From the NCBI RefSeq assembly GCF_023078275.1, contig NC_062975.1, positions 10,267,141 through 10,331,140 on the forward strand: a DNA stretch of 64,000 nt, in the 5' to 3' direction. The stretch comes from Leguminivora glycinivorella (taxonomy: Eukaryota; Arthropoda; Insecta; Lepidoptera; Tortricidae). The number at the start of each line of letters is the position of its first letter. Positions within the stretch are counted from its first letter, which is position 1. A model generated the notes under the pieces. That model worked only from the letters and a program-made list of their open reading frames with translations, ran no database searches and was not told the DNA's origin. Of the stretch, positions 11,229 through 23,724 are shown piece by piece. The translations under genes were made by a program, and so were the position numbers.

Positions 11229-12402
11229 GATAAATATATTTTCTTTCTTTCAAATACAGGAGTACCTGACGTACCTGTGAATTAACAATGGAAACAACTA
11301 TTTAATCGACTTAATCGTTTATGAAGCCATTTTACAAATTCGTGTAGGTACCTACCCTGTAAAATACTGAGCCTTTTAAACACCGACCTTGCCAAGATAT
11401 GGCATGGCAAGTTGGGGCATACTCACAAGCAGTGGGTAAAAATAAACTTTACACTTCCGTTAACATAGATTTAAAAAAAAAACTAGGTATACTTTCACGA
11501 TTTTTGATGTTCCTTTTGCACTCTGCATAACTCAAAATGCATTTAACATTATGAAAATTCGTTTCTTTAAGCAAACTGAACCTTACATTTCATGTAGATA
11601 TATCGCTTAATCTGTCATTAAAATACAAGTAAGAAACTGATTATCACATTGACTGTTGAGTGACGAATTGACGATGTACTGACGTGACGTCATTATCTAT
11701 CATCGAATTTATCAAAAAAGATTAATCCACATCTAGATGGCCTAGCAACTTACTTGACGTTTGGCATACAAACTTTGAAACTTTGAACGTTAATAGTTAT
11801 TTGTTTTACAAAAAGAGTGGCACGTGCCAATACGACGGTTGACGTTAAAAAGTGGAATCTTGAGCGTTGCGAGGTATCAAGGCACGAAGGTTAAACAAAC
11901 TACAGTGAAACCAAAATTTTTCACCACACCAACACGAACAAGATACCGACTATAAAACATCAAAATAAATCAAATCCGTCAATTTATTCAATATTTATGA
12001 TTCAAAATCATCATTTATAGGTAAAATGAAATTAAGAATCGAGTTAAAATTTGTATGAAATTACTTTGCCCCCTTGTGGATAAAATGCGATTTTGCTATC
12101 TGTTTTCGAATAGCAAAGAAAGCCTTTACCAGTGCGATACTATAGCGAGTTCAAGTCTCACCTAAGGCAAACATTTTCTACTTTTAATAGCCTACTGGTA
12201 TCGATTTTCGATGTTACTGCTTGTCTAAAAAAGTAAAATTCGTTTGATATGAATCAACTATTGTTGATATGAACAATTGAACAATTATGAGCATTTTCGC
12301 GCAAAAAGATTCAAAAACTTTTTTTTCTAAAATAGGTAAATTCACTGTTTTTCCTACTCAGAATCACGAGCCCTTTCGATCTAGAACAAAAAACAAGAGA
12401 CA

Positions 12403-12955
12403 AACTAGTATCTATTTGTCATCTAAGCATAACAGCGAAAAAAGTGTAGTTAGGTGTTTATTAATTTAGTAAACAATAGAAGTGCTCGAAATTTCGGCAT
12501 GTAAATAAATTACCGTATTTCTTTTAAGTACACAATATGATTGCCAAAATCATTTTTACCTATTAGACAAGGTAAAAATTAATTTTAAATTTTAGCTGGC
12601 GTTAATCGTCATCGAATCATCGAAACTGTCGATGATATCTAAATAGGGTATTATTTTGGTACCTTATGTAAGGCTAAGTACTTAGCTAGGTGTATAGAGT
12701 AAAATTTAAAAAGTCATCATCTTGGAGGCATTGTGTTTTCCATGTCATGCCACTTCTTGATTTTTTACTCTTTTTTGCCAGACTGTTCCGATTTCTATAA
12801 AAAATATGTTAATATTTCGTGTCTATTTGTCAATGTTAGAGCAACAGCGAAAAAAGTGAGTACAGTTAGTATTTATTAATTTAGTAAACAATAGCATTGC
12901 TCGAAATTTCGGCGTGTAGGTATTCGTAAATAAATAAACCGTATTTTTTAGGTCA
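12403..12955 (+). repeat. Diverged direct duplication, two ~130-bp copies about 420 bp apart
   Basis: 12403-12527 and 12820-12955 share ACAGCGAAAAAAGTG, TTTATTAATTTAGTAAACAA, GCTCGAAATTTCGGC and CCGTATTT in the same order and orientation, with small indels. This points to an old local duplication. No inverted termini or TSD seen. Confidence 0.7.
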
Positions 12956-13629
12956 CAAAAATTTTACCATTGTCTAGGAATGATCTTTAAACTTCAGCTG
13001 ACGTTTGTCTAAATGTAAATCATATGTAAATAGGTTGTATTTCTGGCATCTTCTTCATCTACGTCTATTACATTGTTTAAAAGATGCACCTAAACAGATG
13101 TAATGCATAACAGTCTTCCACTGTATTTTATTTATTTATTTAAACTCTATTGCACAAAAATACACAAAAATGTAATGTAATGGCGGACTTAATACCAAAA
13201 GGCATTCTCTATCAGTCAACCATAGGGCCAAACAGAGATTCAATACAAATGGTGCGAGAAAACAAAAAGGTGATACTAAGAAGAAAAGCAAACTATATTT
13301 ATATAGGTAGACTACATATACTTTTACATAAGTAGATATTTATAATAAATATTTTAAATATTACACACAATGAAATAAATATAATATTTATAGATATTAT
13401 TCGAATTCTTGTATTGTGTATTTTTGAATTGTGTTATTTTCTCAGGAACGTTCATACATATTTGTCATGCTACTTCAGTAAACGTCGATACTTCTTGTAC
13501 TGAAACAGGCTGAACGCTCGTAGCATAGCACGTTCGTGCGTTTGCTGAAAACACGACGATGAAATGCACCACAGCTCGGTTCCTAGTTCCTAGCCAACGT
13601 CACAATCGCTCGCGTTGCGTATAGTAAAG
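12956..13629. other. Unrecognised AT-rich DNA with a partial hairpin repeat
   Basis: Near 13448-13515 there is a diverged relative of the hairpin MITE at 39548-39668 (CATACATATTTGTCATGCTA ... TACTTCAGT). The rest resembles nothing else here. Confidence 0.4.
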
Positions 13630-14208
13630 CTGGACTTCCGAGCGAAGCGGCTCCGGCATCACTAACGCTGCGACACTGACGCGGCGACAGAGCGATAGTA
13701 CTTACTTCCGAGCGCAGCGTCACTAACGCAGCGACAGTGACGCCGCGTCAGTATCGCCCGGCGATAGCGGCCGTGGTATGCCTGGCATAGCACTGTCGCT
13801 CTGTCGCAGCGATAGCACGTAGTTTCTTGATGTTTTTGAAGCAAGATTTTCAAATAATCGGTAATAAAATAATATCAAATTGAGTTTTTCTAATTAACCA
13901 GCACAAGTTTCTGAAATATCCATCGTTCACGTCAAAATGTATTATTTTTCAAGGTTTTAATTATTCTTCAGAGTCTAAATATTATATCCGTAAATACTAT
14001 AATGATCCTTAGTAAAGGAGCAAAAGTTCATTATCCTAGATTGCTTCATGTCTATATGCCTGGACCAAATTCTATGGAAAAACAATGGCGACTGTCGCCA
14101 GAGTCGCGCCGCTCGGAAGCGAACCTGCGTCTGTTACCGCTGCGACACTGAAGCAGCGGCTCTGACGCTGCGGCCATTGTGATAGAGCCGCTTTGCTCGG
14201 AAGTCCAC
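13630..14208. mobile_element. GC-rich inverted-repeat element
   Basis: Left end TGGACTTCCGAGCGAAGCGG, right end the inverse with one change (GAGCAAAGCGG). The subterminal parts are full of short GCGACACTGACGC-like palindromic motifs. The centre is AT-rich. No TSD could be settled and there is no transposase. Confidence 0.6.
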
Positions 14209-14383
14209 CTAGCGTATCGTAGCTAGCTCGGCTAATCTTCTGGTAGTGGCGCTGGCGCGGCAGAGCCAGACTGCGTTTCGATCAAAGACCTTTACAGGGG
14301 ACAGCGGAATCACATTTTTTGCCATACTAAATTGAACCTTATCACTGAGACAGAAAGGTGATCGTATCAGACTAGCGAAAATG

Positions 14384-14761
14384 GTCCACATGAGAGGTCA
14401 TTGTTTGGGCTGGTGTCCCTCTCGCACGTGTGGCCAGTATTAATGAGGTTACCATAGTAGTAGTATTTTTATCTGTATATTACATGACTTTATAACTTCT
14501 TATATTATTTTAGTGTTATATTCAAACTAGGGATTCGATATATTTCAAAGAATTGAAAAATTATTATAATGTAATTATTTTGATGCCAATAAATCAAAGA
14601 TTTGTATAATACGTTCAAATGGGTATTAGTAGATTTGGTAGTAACTTTGAAAATTGACTGGTATCCCCAATGTATGACAGTGATGACGTCCCAGAATACT
14701 GTTGACATTGTCAGTAAGTGCGAGAGGGACACCAGCCCAAACAATGACCTCTCATGTGGAC
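14384..14761. mobile_element. MITE with perfect 44-bp terminal inverted repeats
   Basis: 14384-14427 (starting GTCCACATGAGAGGTCATTG) is the exact reverse complement of 14718-14761. The 290-bp centre is AT-rich and non-coding. No convincing TSD at these limits, so the true ends may lie slightly inside or outside the repeat. Confidence 0.8.
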
Positions 14762-15578
14762 ATACTTTTTGACTTAACTACACAATCTAGTTTAATAGTT
14801 CTATATCTATGGTTCCGATAGCCTCGTCACGGAATAGCATATAAATTGTGTACGATATCCCAAATATACTGAATGAACAATGTACCTACTTATCACAATA
14901 AACTGGATATTTTTTTTTAATATTTTAAATAAACGTGCGCAACAACGCACAGACAGGAGATAGGACCAATTAATATTCAAATACTTCTGTCATTGTTTAA
15001 AATGTACATAATAATACTAAATATACTCAGGTGTGCGTATAAATTATAAACTTAATTTTATTCATGTAAATAAACCGCCAGTAGTGATAAAAGCATAAAC
15101 TATTTAACAAGTTACTTGAATAATATTATTATTATGTAATACGTAGGTATAATTAAGTATATTTTTCTATAACTGATTTAGCTGAATATTTAAGAGTCAA
15201 ATAGCTGGGTCAAAAGTCAAAAGTGTCTGATACACACAGCTATTGTTCATACAAAAATTGTAACGAAATATTTTAGGTACCTACATTTTTTAGTCGTGTT
15301 TACATGATTGCTCCATTTTTATTATTTATCATATTATTTACAAGAAACCCGTACCCCAGGTGGCACGTATATGTAACTTAATTTGTATTTAAAAGATTTT
15401 TGATGCATGTATATATCTGTATACATATTTCCGTTTTCCGTTCTTAAGCTGCAAATAAAAATGGTCAATGATTCCTATCATATATCACACGACGGAAAAT
15501 TTTATTCGTTAAACAAAATTATTACATAAAGAAATACATCCTGTACATAAAAGCTAATGAAATGTACTTCAGACACTT
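14762..15578. other. No recognisable feature
   Basis: AT-rich, no long reading frame and no sequence repeated elsewhere in the window that I can find. Confidence 0.5.
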
Positions 15579-15624
15579 TAGCACAACTTGCCTTATCGCG
15601 CGCGCGACAAGGCAAGTTGTGCTA
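15579..15624. repeat. Perfect 16-bp-arm hairpin with (GC)n loop
   Basis: TAGCACAACTTGCCTT (15579-15594) and its exact complement at 15609-15624 flank a 14-base alternating GC-rich loop. It directly precedes a family S fragment and may be that element's displaced end. Confidence 0.65.
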
Positions 15625-15780
15625 GAGGGGCTGGTGCCGTATCCGAAGGGTCAGCGACGCGAAACGAAAACGAAACGCCGCGATAGTAGTCTGGCTCTGT
15701 CGCACCAATACGCAAAAGCGATAGAGATAGATATCTACGAATGTTTCGTTTCGTGAGCGTTTGTGCCATTCGGCTACGTA
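15625..15780 (+). mobile_element. MITE family S, diverged copy
   Basis: Contains GGCTCTGTCGCACCAATACG, AGCGATAGAGATAGATATCT and GTGCCATTCGGCTACG. It matches the inverted orientation of the copy at 2795-2915 and shows the CATTCGGCTACG terminus. Confidence 0.65.
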
Positions 15781-16097
15781 CGCTGATCCATAAATCATTG
15801 ACGAAAACCAAAAATATGAACGTTTAATTGTAATCGGAACTAATCAGAAACTAATTAATACCATACTAGCATACTACCTATTTATATTAATTTATTAGTC
15901 ATTTGGGTGACGAAGTAAAGGGCTCATTAGCCTCCTTTCCAATAAACGATTGGCCGCGAATAACCTATATTAACTAGGTATTAACATTTCAGAAGATAAC
16001 AGGCCAAGGAAAATTTCACAATTAGGTTTCTAGCCTAGATAAATCAAGTAGGTATTTAGAAATTCGTAAGTACTTATTTACTATTGTACGTTTGTAT

Positions 16098-17248
16098 CAC
16101 AGAACTAAATCAAGATAGAAGGAAAATGCTCGGCGATTAACAGCGAAACCGAGCGTGTAACGTTTTGTGTCGAGCCTATGACGTCACGAGTGTACTTTAG
16201 TGATGGGAACGTTGTCGCCGCGTAACCCATTCGATCGATTGTGGAGTTTGCGTGCGGGATGCCCGCCGAAGTTAAAAATATCGGATGTTCATCTTCGTTG
16301 TGAAATGAAGTAAGTATATACCTGTATTCATGTGATGACAAACAATTCACTAGTAGGTATATAATTTGCCTAAGGCCAGGAACAAAGATTTTAGTAGGTA
16401 GGTATTAATACTAGTTAATATTTCGTAATATTTTTAAGAAAATCGACCATGTACTCACAGCATTATCCTCATGTTATTTGTTACAACTTTTAGTAATTTA
16501 TAAATATAATTAACCATTAACACATTTTTAGAGTTATTTTTATTCATAATAAATATAGAGCGTATTATGTTTGTATTTGTTTTTCTGCCGACCACAAATT
16601 CAACGTTAATACCGTAACTGTAACCTATTTTAAAGTTTAATTTACTTTTCACTCGTACTTTATATGTATAGTTTCATAACAATATAAAAACATAATTATA
16701 ATTTCCACTGCTTCGCAAAATCGATTTAAATCGAATAAGGAAATCGCAGCATACATGACGATATAGTTCCGTGGTGCACCACTATTCTTAAGTTCGACGT
16801 GAGTTCGACGAACAAAATAACAAATCTACCTTCACTTTGTCTCGACAGTTTGAATAGCCTATTTTTATATCGCTTGTTTTAAACGCACGCTAAGTCGGAC
16901 TCGTCAAATTAAAGCCGCAATGGAAAACTAGTTTGACGGCCGTACGTCAGCTAATGTTTTGATGATAAAAATAGGAAAATCGAGTTTTTTATTTAATAAA
17001 AAATATTTTAGGACAAATGGTACCTACCGATGATAGGAAACACTTTGTTTAACACCCTTGCTTTTATTGGTGGTGTTTGAACAGTTAATTATCGAATACC
17101 GACCCATTTTGTATTTTTCACTGTATGTCACTCGCGGGCAGCGGTCGGGAGCAGACTGACTTGCGCGGCGAACAATGTCGCTCGCTATTTAACTTTTCCG
17201 CACGCGAAGTAGATACACTTTTTCCTTCTATCTTGATTTAGTTCTGTG
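16098..17248. mobile_element. Non-autonomous DNA transposon with 8-bp TSD (1151 bp)
   Basis: TSD GTTTGTAT at 16090-16097 and 17249-17256. Near-perfect terminal inverted repeats of ~29 bp start CACAGAACTAAATCAAG. The 8-bp duplication fits hAT, P or Merlin-type elements; hAT is my first choice. The minus frame at 16105-16350 is not a recognisable transposase. Confidence 0.85.
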
Positions 17249-17256
17249 GTTTGTAT

Positions 17257-17574
17257 TTTAAGCAGTTTAGTCTACTTTTCCGAAATTAACCAACCAGCCT
17301 TGTGAGTTGTGAGCCTGACCTAGGTTACTTAATTAACAGTTTTACTACATACTTTTTAAGAAAAAAAAATCCGCCTTCCTTTATGGTTCTGGTGATAAAT
17401 ACTTTCAAATGTTGGATTATGTTATCAATTCGTCTACAGTATAATTTTAATGTTTCTTATTCGATATCTCCGTCATTTCTGACCCAATTTTGAAATTTGG
17501 ATGATTCTGAAGTACTTACAGATGAGAATGATTATCAGAACGGAACTCTAACCAGGGGCGGCTCACTCTTCATC
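17257..17574. other. No recognisable feature
   Basis: AT-rich spacer between the 8-bp-TSD element and the tandem repeat block. Confidence 0.4.
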
Positions 17575-18252
17575 AGCAGTTCCACTGCACCAAATGTCAC
17601 TGTTCTGGACGTAAGTGCATGCTGTTCTTATAAAAATACCAAAGTCACTATAAGTGTGCCGTTCAGATTTGAGGAGTTCCGTTCTGACCATCATGAGCAG
17701 TTCCACTGCACCAAATGTCACTGTTCTGCATGCTGTTCTTATAAAAATACCAAAGTCACTATAAGTGTGCCGTTCAGATTTGAGGAGTTCCATTCTGACC
17801 ATCATCAGTAGGTCTAGCACATGATGGCCGCGGGATTATGTCGCCGCGAGATAGATGCCACGTCTTCTTCTAACTGTAATTTAATGACATAAGGACGGGT
17901 AGTCTATCTCGCGGCGACATACTCCCGCGGCCATCATGTGCTAGGCCTACTGGAGTTCCACTGCACCAAATGTCACTGTTCCGTACGTAAATGCATGCTG
18001 TTCCTTCAAAAACACAAAAATCACCATATGTATGCCTTTCAGATTTGAGGAGTTCCTTCGATTTCTCCAGGATCCCATCATCAGAACTGGGTTCTGAGAA
18101 AAATGGGACCAATCTGTATGCATATACATTCAATAAAAAAAAAATCAAAATCGGTCCAGTAACGACGGAGATATCGAGGAACAAACATTAAAAAAAAAAA
18201 CTACAGACGAATTGAGAACCCCTTCCTTTGAGATTTGGAAGGCGGTTAAAAA
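17575..18252 (+). repeat. Tandem ~121-bp units plus interspersed-repeat tail
   Basis: Three diverged units begin near 17575, 17696 and 17952 (shared AGTTCCACTGCACCAAATG, CAGATTTGAGGAGTTCC). They lead into a tail (AACGACGGAGATATCGAGG ... GATTTGGAAGGCGGTTAAAA) that recurs at 47985-48140. A MITE splits units 2 and 3. Tandem arrays next to a conserved tail are common in Helitron-like non-autonomous elements, but I see no CTRR hairpin end to prove it. Confidence 0.65.
17806..17952. mobile_element. Palindromic MITE M1, copy 2
   Basis: Ends CAGTAGGTCTAGCACATG / inverse CATGTGCTAGGCCTACTG, with the same arms and centre as copy 1 at 2618-2761, differing at several bases. Inserted in the tandem block. 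The outer AGTAGG extension seen here is altered in copy 1. Confidence 0.85.
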
Positions 18253-18517
18253 GTGCGTAACTAGAAATAAATAATAGAACATCTTCTTGTGGACATATCT
18301 TTCATTGGCTTACTGTATTGTATTCTAATATGTTAAGCATTTGTTTGTTTGTATCGCTGTTGATGCCCCAAATATATATAAAATAAAATAAAATAATAAA
18401 TAAACATTCTTACACAGATTGACTGAGTCCTACGGCTCAAGAAGGCTTGTGTGTTCGTTGGTTGTGGGTACTCAGATTACGATATTTATAATATACAAAT
18501 ACTTATATGACTGTATA

Positions 18518-19426
18518 CAGGGCCGGATTAAGGGTAGAGCGAGTGGAGCGGCCGCTCTAGGCGCCACATGGTAAGGGGGCGCTAAAATCGAGAATGTGGA
18601 AAATCCATACAAAAAAATTATACGTTGCGTATCACACGCGCACATATCACAAAATGGCGAGAGGAGTCGGAAATGAATCCACTATTGAAAATCTAGATTT
18701 GTAATTCAGATTAATTGGAAAGTTGCACCACATTGCCAACATTCATAAGGGCGCTGTAAAAAGAGTATTCTACGGATTCTACCCTTGACAAACCACATTG
18801 TTGTGCGGCGAACGACAAAGTTACGTCGCTATCCAAATGCAAAAATATGAGTCTACCCGATAGTTCAAAGCGGAGTTCCTCATAAAGGCGCAAAACGTTT
18901 CAGATAGGCGCTATTTTGTGAGTCCCAGCAATGGTGAGCGAACTTCAAAGCAGTGATCTGAAGTGGCAAAATAACGAAATGGGCATCTTGACGGTGACGA
19001 TCGAGTCCGCAGTTAATCTCTTAATTAACTCTTAGTATTATAAAAATAATACTGATGGCGAAATATAAGGCCTAAAAGTCGGGAACATAGGCGCCCTGTG
19101 AAGTCAAAATACCCCAAAATACGAGTATGTCAAAGACCGCAGCTCTGCAGAACATAAAAGTTTGAAAGTTCGCTGATACCCCGCTGGCGGGTTGAGTCTT
19201 AATAAATCGAGTAAAAAAAATCGCGCTCGCTTGGCTCGCGCTTACTATTTATATGTTCTCTTTTGGTGAAAATGTAAGTGTAATTTTCAAATTAGGTACT
19301 TAATTACTATGTAAAAAATTTCACGCTCGCTAGCTCGCGATTTATTTTCCTCCTCAGTGAAACCTTACCAAGGGACGCCGAAACTCAAACTCGCTCTACC
19401 CTGATCGAGTGCACGGGCCGGCGTTG
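18518..19426 (+). mobile_element. Non-autonomous hAT-type element, family H, copy 1 (909 bp)
   Basis: 8-bp TSD ACTGTATA at 18510-18517 and 19427-19434. It starts CAGGGCCGGATTAAGGGTAG and ends ACGGGCCGGCGTTG. It shares its first ~60 bp and last ~40 bp with the element at 21261-22559. The frame at 18711-18893 is not a recognisable protein. Confidence 0.87.
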
Positions 19427-19439
19427 ACTGTATACATAG

Positions 19440-19725
19440 AAAAGATCCATGAACCCTTATCTGTGCTCATCACCCAATAGTTATTTGTTATACAAGGGGG
19501 CAAAGTTGTATTTTAACGCCGAGTGTGGAATTGAAAAACGAGCAAGTGAAAGGATTCTATAGTTGAACCACGAGCGAAGCGAGTGGTTCGAGAATAGAAT
19601 CCTGAACTTGCGAGTTTTTTAACACACGAGAAATACATAAACGCCCTTACTGCGATTCGAAGCCTGGACCTCGGCTTAGCAGGCAGGATCACTAATCACT
19701 ACCGCTAGAACAGACCGGTATTCAA
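19440..19725 (-). mobile_element. tRNA-derived SINE, split by a family Y element
   Basis: On the minus strand, 19725 downwards reads as a tRNA-like head: TAGCGGTAGTGATTAG resembles an A box and GGCTTCGAATCGC resembles a B box. It is followed by GTAAGGGCGTTTATGTATTT and then GATGAGCACAG, an arrangement I recall from lepidopteran SINEs. The element at 19474-19622 interrupts it. Pol III box matches are imperfect, so this copy is probably inactive. Confidence 0.55.
19474..19622 (+). mobile_element. Family Y element, copy 1
   Basis: Carries ATAGTTATTTGTTATACAAG, GCAAAGTTGTATTTTAACG and GTTGAACCACGAGCGAAGCG. Inverted copy at 49665-49800; longer copy at 55655-55935. It is inserted in the SINE, perhaps with a CAC duplication. 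Non-coding. Confidence 0.65.
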
Positions 19726-21101
19726 AAAATAAAATGAATTACGCATTTTGTCCAATTATTGAAATTTAATTAATTTTCTTCGCGGCTGGTTGCTTCTGTA
19801 ACTCCGAATTCTACCCCAAATTGCACGAGCTTCAAGGTAGGTGTACTAATTTACACTTGTATCATAATTTCGAAAGCATGATCTGTTGCAAACCCTGCAG
19901 AGCGTAAACGTGCAACGCCACTATATACTCGGTCTCATTTTATGTAGCACATGGCATGGCGACATGACTTCCAAAAAAAGTCGGCCAAAGGTTAACCCTT
20001 TAACCATTTGATGTTTCTTTCTAGTTATTTGATTTTGAACTGTAATTCTTATTGTACAGATGATTTTGTTTTAAGTATGATATTGCCGCTACCAATTAAA
20101 GGGTTAACTAAACGTACCTAAATATCAAAACAAGTTTTTGTGCTTGCTGGAAATAAATACTAAAAACGAACAAATCGTAGGAGCGAAGGTAGGTACCTAT
20201 TTTAGGGTATGAATTGAGTTTTATTTCCCATTAAAACGAAATAATATATTTGTAATAAAATGTTATATTTGGCATTTTATACGATATAATATTATTTATG
20301 GCATTTTTACGTTCCGTAAAATAACTTTTGTATGCCAATGCCGAGTCATATAACACATAATTGATTTTATTTTTACACCATTCTTTAAGTTCGCGAAACG
20401 TACAAAATATTACAAACTAACTAGGTATCTATTCTGTAATGTTAATTATCTACATCTTACACCTTATAATACGTACCTAATTATCGTGTATCTTTTGTAG
20501 CTCACCGTTCTGTATTCCATATCTCACCACGGTTCTAAGTAGGTATTTAGGTACACTTCTCCATATATGATAAATAAATCATGGCAAACATTATAATTAA
20601 TATTATTGCCAGGGTTCGAGAAATCGTCAGTTATTTAGAAAAAAATATCCTGTCCTGGTCACATTAGATTCCTTTTTACCTATGCCTATCCTTCAAAAAT
20701 GAAAAGAAGGGCGTTTTTCCAAACCTTGATCATGACTTTCATCGTTTACACGCCTCTATTGACATGTACCGTAAGAGTGGTACAATCTAAACGTGGAACG
20801 GTTATTTTCGTGTTGTTAATTATGCGGTAATAATAGCAGGCATGTTTAATTAACTCTACTAACTGCCTATTTGCATCCGTTAGATAAATTTTCGTGCCAT
20901 AAATTTAATTATATAATAGGTTTATACACATAATTTATAATAAATACTTAAGATTAGCTTTGTTGAGCAGTAGATATGTATGTCAGATGTAGTTTAGATT
21001 AAATTGTATGAATTAATATTTATACCAATAAGTTTACTGTTATTTTTAAGAAGTTTTTCTATCTGTTTATCAGATAATATAAAATAGCATTCCTTTGATA
21101 G
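19726..21101. other. No recognisable feature
   Basis: AT-rich DNA with no long frame, no inverted termini and no match to other parts of the window. Possible intronic or intergenic host sequence. Confidence 0.5.
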
Positions 21102-21177
21102 TTTTTAGGGTTCCGTAGTGAACTAGGAACCCTTAGGCCGTTTTCACATTATCCGATCCGATATCGGGTGTCGGACC

Positions 21178-22609
21178 TGTTGTAATAAAAACACGTAACT
21201 TCTTCTTTGTTGTATATTTATTTGTATAGTGACATATTTGTTTATTAGAATAACCACGGTCAGCGCCGGCCCGCGCACTCGACCAGGGTAGAGCGAGATA
21301 TAGTTTTGGCGCCCCCTTGTTTAAATTTTTTTGGAGTCCGAATCCGAAGCCAAAACGCCATACTTATAGATTCCATGTGCCCGTCTGACACCTCACAACC
21401 ATTTGACTAAGTATTTAAGTAAAATATATCATATGTATTCTTATTAGATAAAAACAGTTAACGCGAGCGAAGCGAGCGCGAAATTTTTTCCTATTATTTA
21501 AGGGGGTGGGGGGGGGGGTGTTATATATAAGCCCCTGTCTTTCGTAGGCCAAACGTGCGCGAGGTTAAAGCTTTCCTGCGCGGCGTGTTCATTAAGGAGT
21601 TCATTAGGACAAGAACAAATTACTGTGATGAAACAAAAGAGGCCAAAGACCAAGCTCTGGCAGACCAAGAACTGATAACAGTCGGATTTGAGCTTCAGTT
21701 TAGGGCCACGGCAAGGCATGGGAGAAAAAGCAATGGCCAACTTGGACAGACATTGAGAAGTTCGACTCTAATTGCAGAACTTTGGCATATTTTGGGGTAT
21801 TTAGATTTCACAGGGTGCTGGCGTTCTCGACTTCTAGGCCTTTTATTTCGTCATCAGTTTTAGTTTTATTACATGAAGAGTTAATTAGGCCACAGTAACT
21901 CATTCGTCAGCGTCGGGATGCCAAAATGGGCATCGGTGGTTTGCCATTATGTGCCCTTCGGTTTCCTAGTGCTTAGAAGTTCGTTCATCATCACGCTTAC
22001 GCTCCTTTGACTCATACAAAATTGTGCCTCTCTGAGACGTTTTGCGCCTTTGACTTTAGGCACTGGTCCCACCGCGAGCTAGTAAGCTATGAGCTATCGG
22101 CTATAAAAACGAACAAAAGATAAGCACTCCCGTGCAAATAAAAGAGACACGGCGATATTAATAGCTCACCGCTGGGCGAGTAGCTATTCTTATCGATTAT
22201 CTTAAGAGGAATTCTGCTTTGGATTGTGGATAAATACTGAGTGTTTGGATAGCGCCGTAACTTTGACTTTGTCGTTCGGCCTCGCAACAATATGGTTCGT
22301 CTTAGAGCTAGAAACATCTTTCACGGCGCCCTAGTAACAGCTCCCATGCACCTTATGAATGTTGTACATGGTGCTACTTTTCAGATAATCTGAATCACAA
22401 TCACAAATCTAGATTTTCAATAGCTGAATAAAATTAATTTCCGGCTCCTCTCGCCATACTGGGCTATTTGTGCGCCCACGCAATGATGATTTTGGCGCCC
22501 CCTTACCATTCGGCGCCTAGAGCGGCCGCTCCACTCGCTCTACCCTTAATCCGGCCCTGACCACGGTAACTAACCATAAAGCAAATTTGAATCCTACCTA
22601 TTTCCAACA
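21178..22609 (-). repeat. Copia 3' LTR, split by the hAT-type element
   Basis: The LTR halves are 21178-21260 and 22568-22609. With the insertion and one TSD copy removed it is again 125 bp, the same length as the 5' LTR. Confidence 0.9.
21261..22559 (-). mobile_element. Non-autonomous hAT-type element, family H, copy 2 (1299 bp), in the Copia 3' LTR
   Basis: 8-bp TSD ACCACGGT at 21253-21260 and 22560-22567, which is LTR sequence and is single in the intact LTR. Termini CAGCGCCGGCC and TTAATCCGGCCCTG match family H copy 1 in opposite orientation. A plus-strand frame at 21555-21863 and a minus frame at 22087-22317 do not resemble transposase. Confidence 0.9.
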
Positions 22610-22751
22610 CTCCCACTTAGGTAGGATATAAAATAACATAACAGTATAGTATCAACATAAGAGATGAACCAGTGACTCCCACTGCAATCATTACATTTCA
22701 AATAAAAATAATGGTCATAATGACTCCCACTTAATACAAACGTTCAATTGT

Positions 22752-23669
22752 TCATATTTTGTTTTTAAATCTTATAAATTTGAGTGCATGGAGAGAACGT
22801 TTAAACTTATACATTTTCTTTGCATCATTGTTGATTCCTTGCGGCGACATATTATTATATATTTCTTCAACAAAATTTTGATGCAAAATTGTTGTCTTTA
22901 TCTCTTTCTTTTTACCAGGACAAACAGTCAAAATAGACCCGCCGTACATTACCCGCTTCTTTCGGTTTCTTTTCTGTACATTTTTAACTTTTAATTTAAT
23001 AGATTCCCTTTCTTCTGCATCAGGGGTTTTCATTGCTTCTGCGTAAGTGCTTGATTTTTCAGAGACAATATTGGCCTCATGTCGTCGTGGTGATTTGTTA
23101 TTTTCTTCCTGTCTCAACATTCTTGTCACACCAAGGTTTTCTACGATTGACGTTTCGTTAGCATCATAGAAGGTATCTGTCAGGTTACCATTTCCCTCCA
23201 TCGAAACTTGACCAGTGTTAGTATCGTTTTCTGTTACAAATTCCAGTGGTATAGTATGATCTTCTTGCTCGCCGGAAAATGACGATTCATTGAAAAATAC
23301 ATCATGTGAGATGTGTACCTTCTTCATAACAGGATCATAGAGACGGTAATTGGTAGAGTTGCCGTCATAACCAACAAAAACTAATTTTCTGCTCTTCGAG
23401 TAAAAAGGACTTCGCCTCAACATGTATGCGTCACAACCGAAAACTTTTGTATGATTTACATACGTTTTCTCTCCTGTCCACTCCTGATAAGGGGTTGAAT
23501 TCGACGTTTGTTTGGAAGGGGTTCTGTTTAGAACATATATGGCACAATTGACAGCTTCTGCCCAAAGATGATTGGGACGCTTAGAGTTCTGGAGCATCGT
23601 TTTCGCTAATTCCATAATAGTGCGTGTGTCGCAGGCGCCTGACGGCTTTTGGTCCTGTGATGTTTCCAA
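22752..23669 (-). pseudogene. Copia integrase C-terminal part and RT remnant
   Basis: 305 residues. The start is the middle of integrase: ELAKTMLQNSKRPNHLWAEA, then the family-typical AIYVLNRTPSKQ and FGCDAYML, then a linker. The usual catalytic-Glu segment of copia integrases is degenerate: PSGACDTRTIME appears where an NGVAERxNRTxxE pattern is expected. The end (EEIYNNMSPQG ... YKFKRSLHALK) is a scrap of RT; the YxDD region and RNase H are absent. Continues from 23725-25374 after a 1-base frameshift. Confidence 0.85.
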
Positions 23670-23724
23670 AGTTATACCAAAGTTACTTATAAAAGCTTTA
23701 AATTCATTATTGCAATATTGTCCA

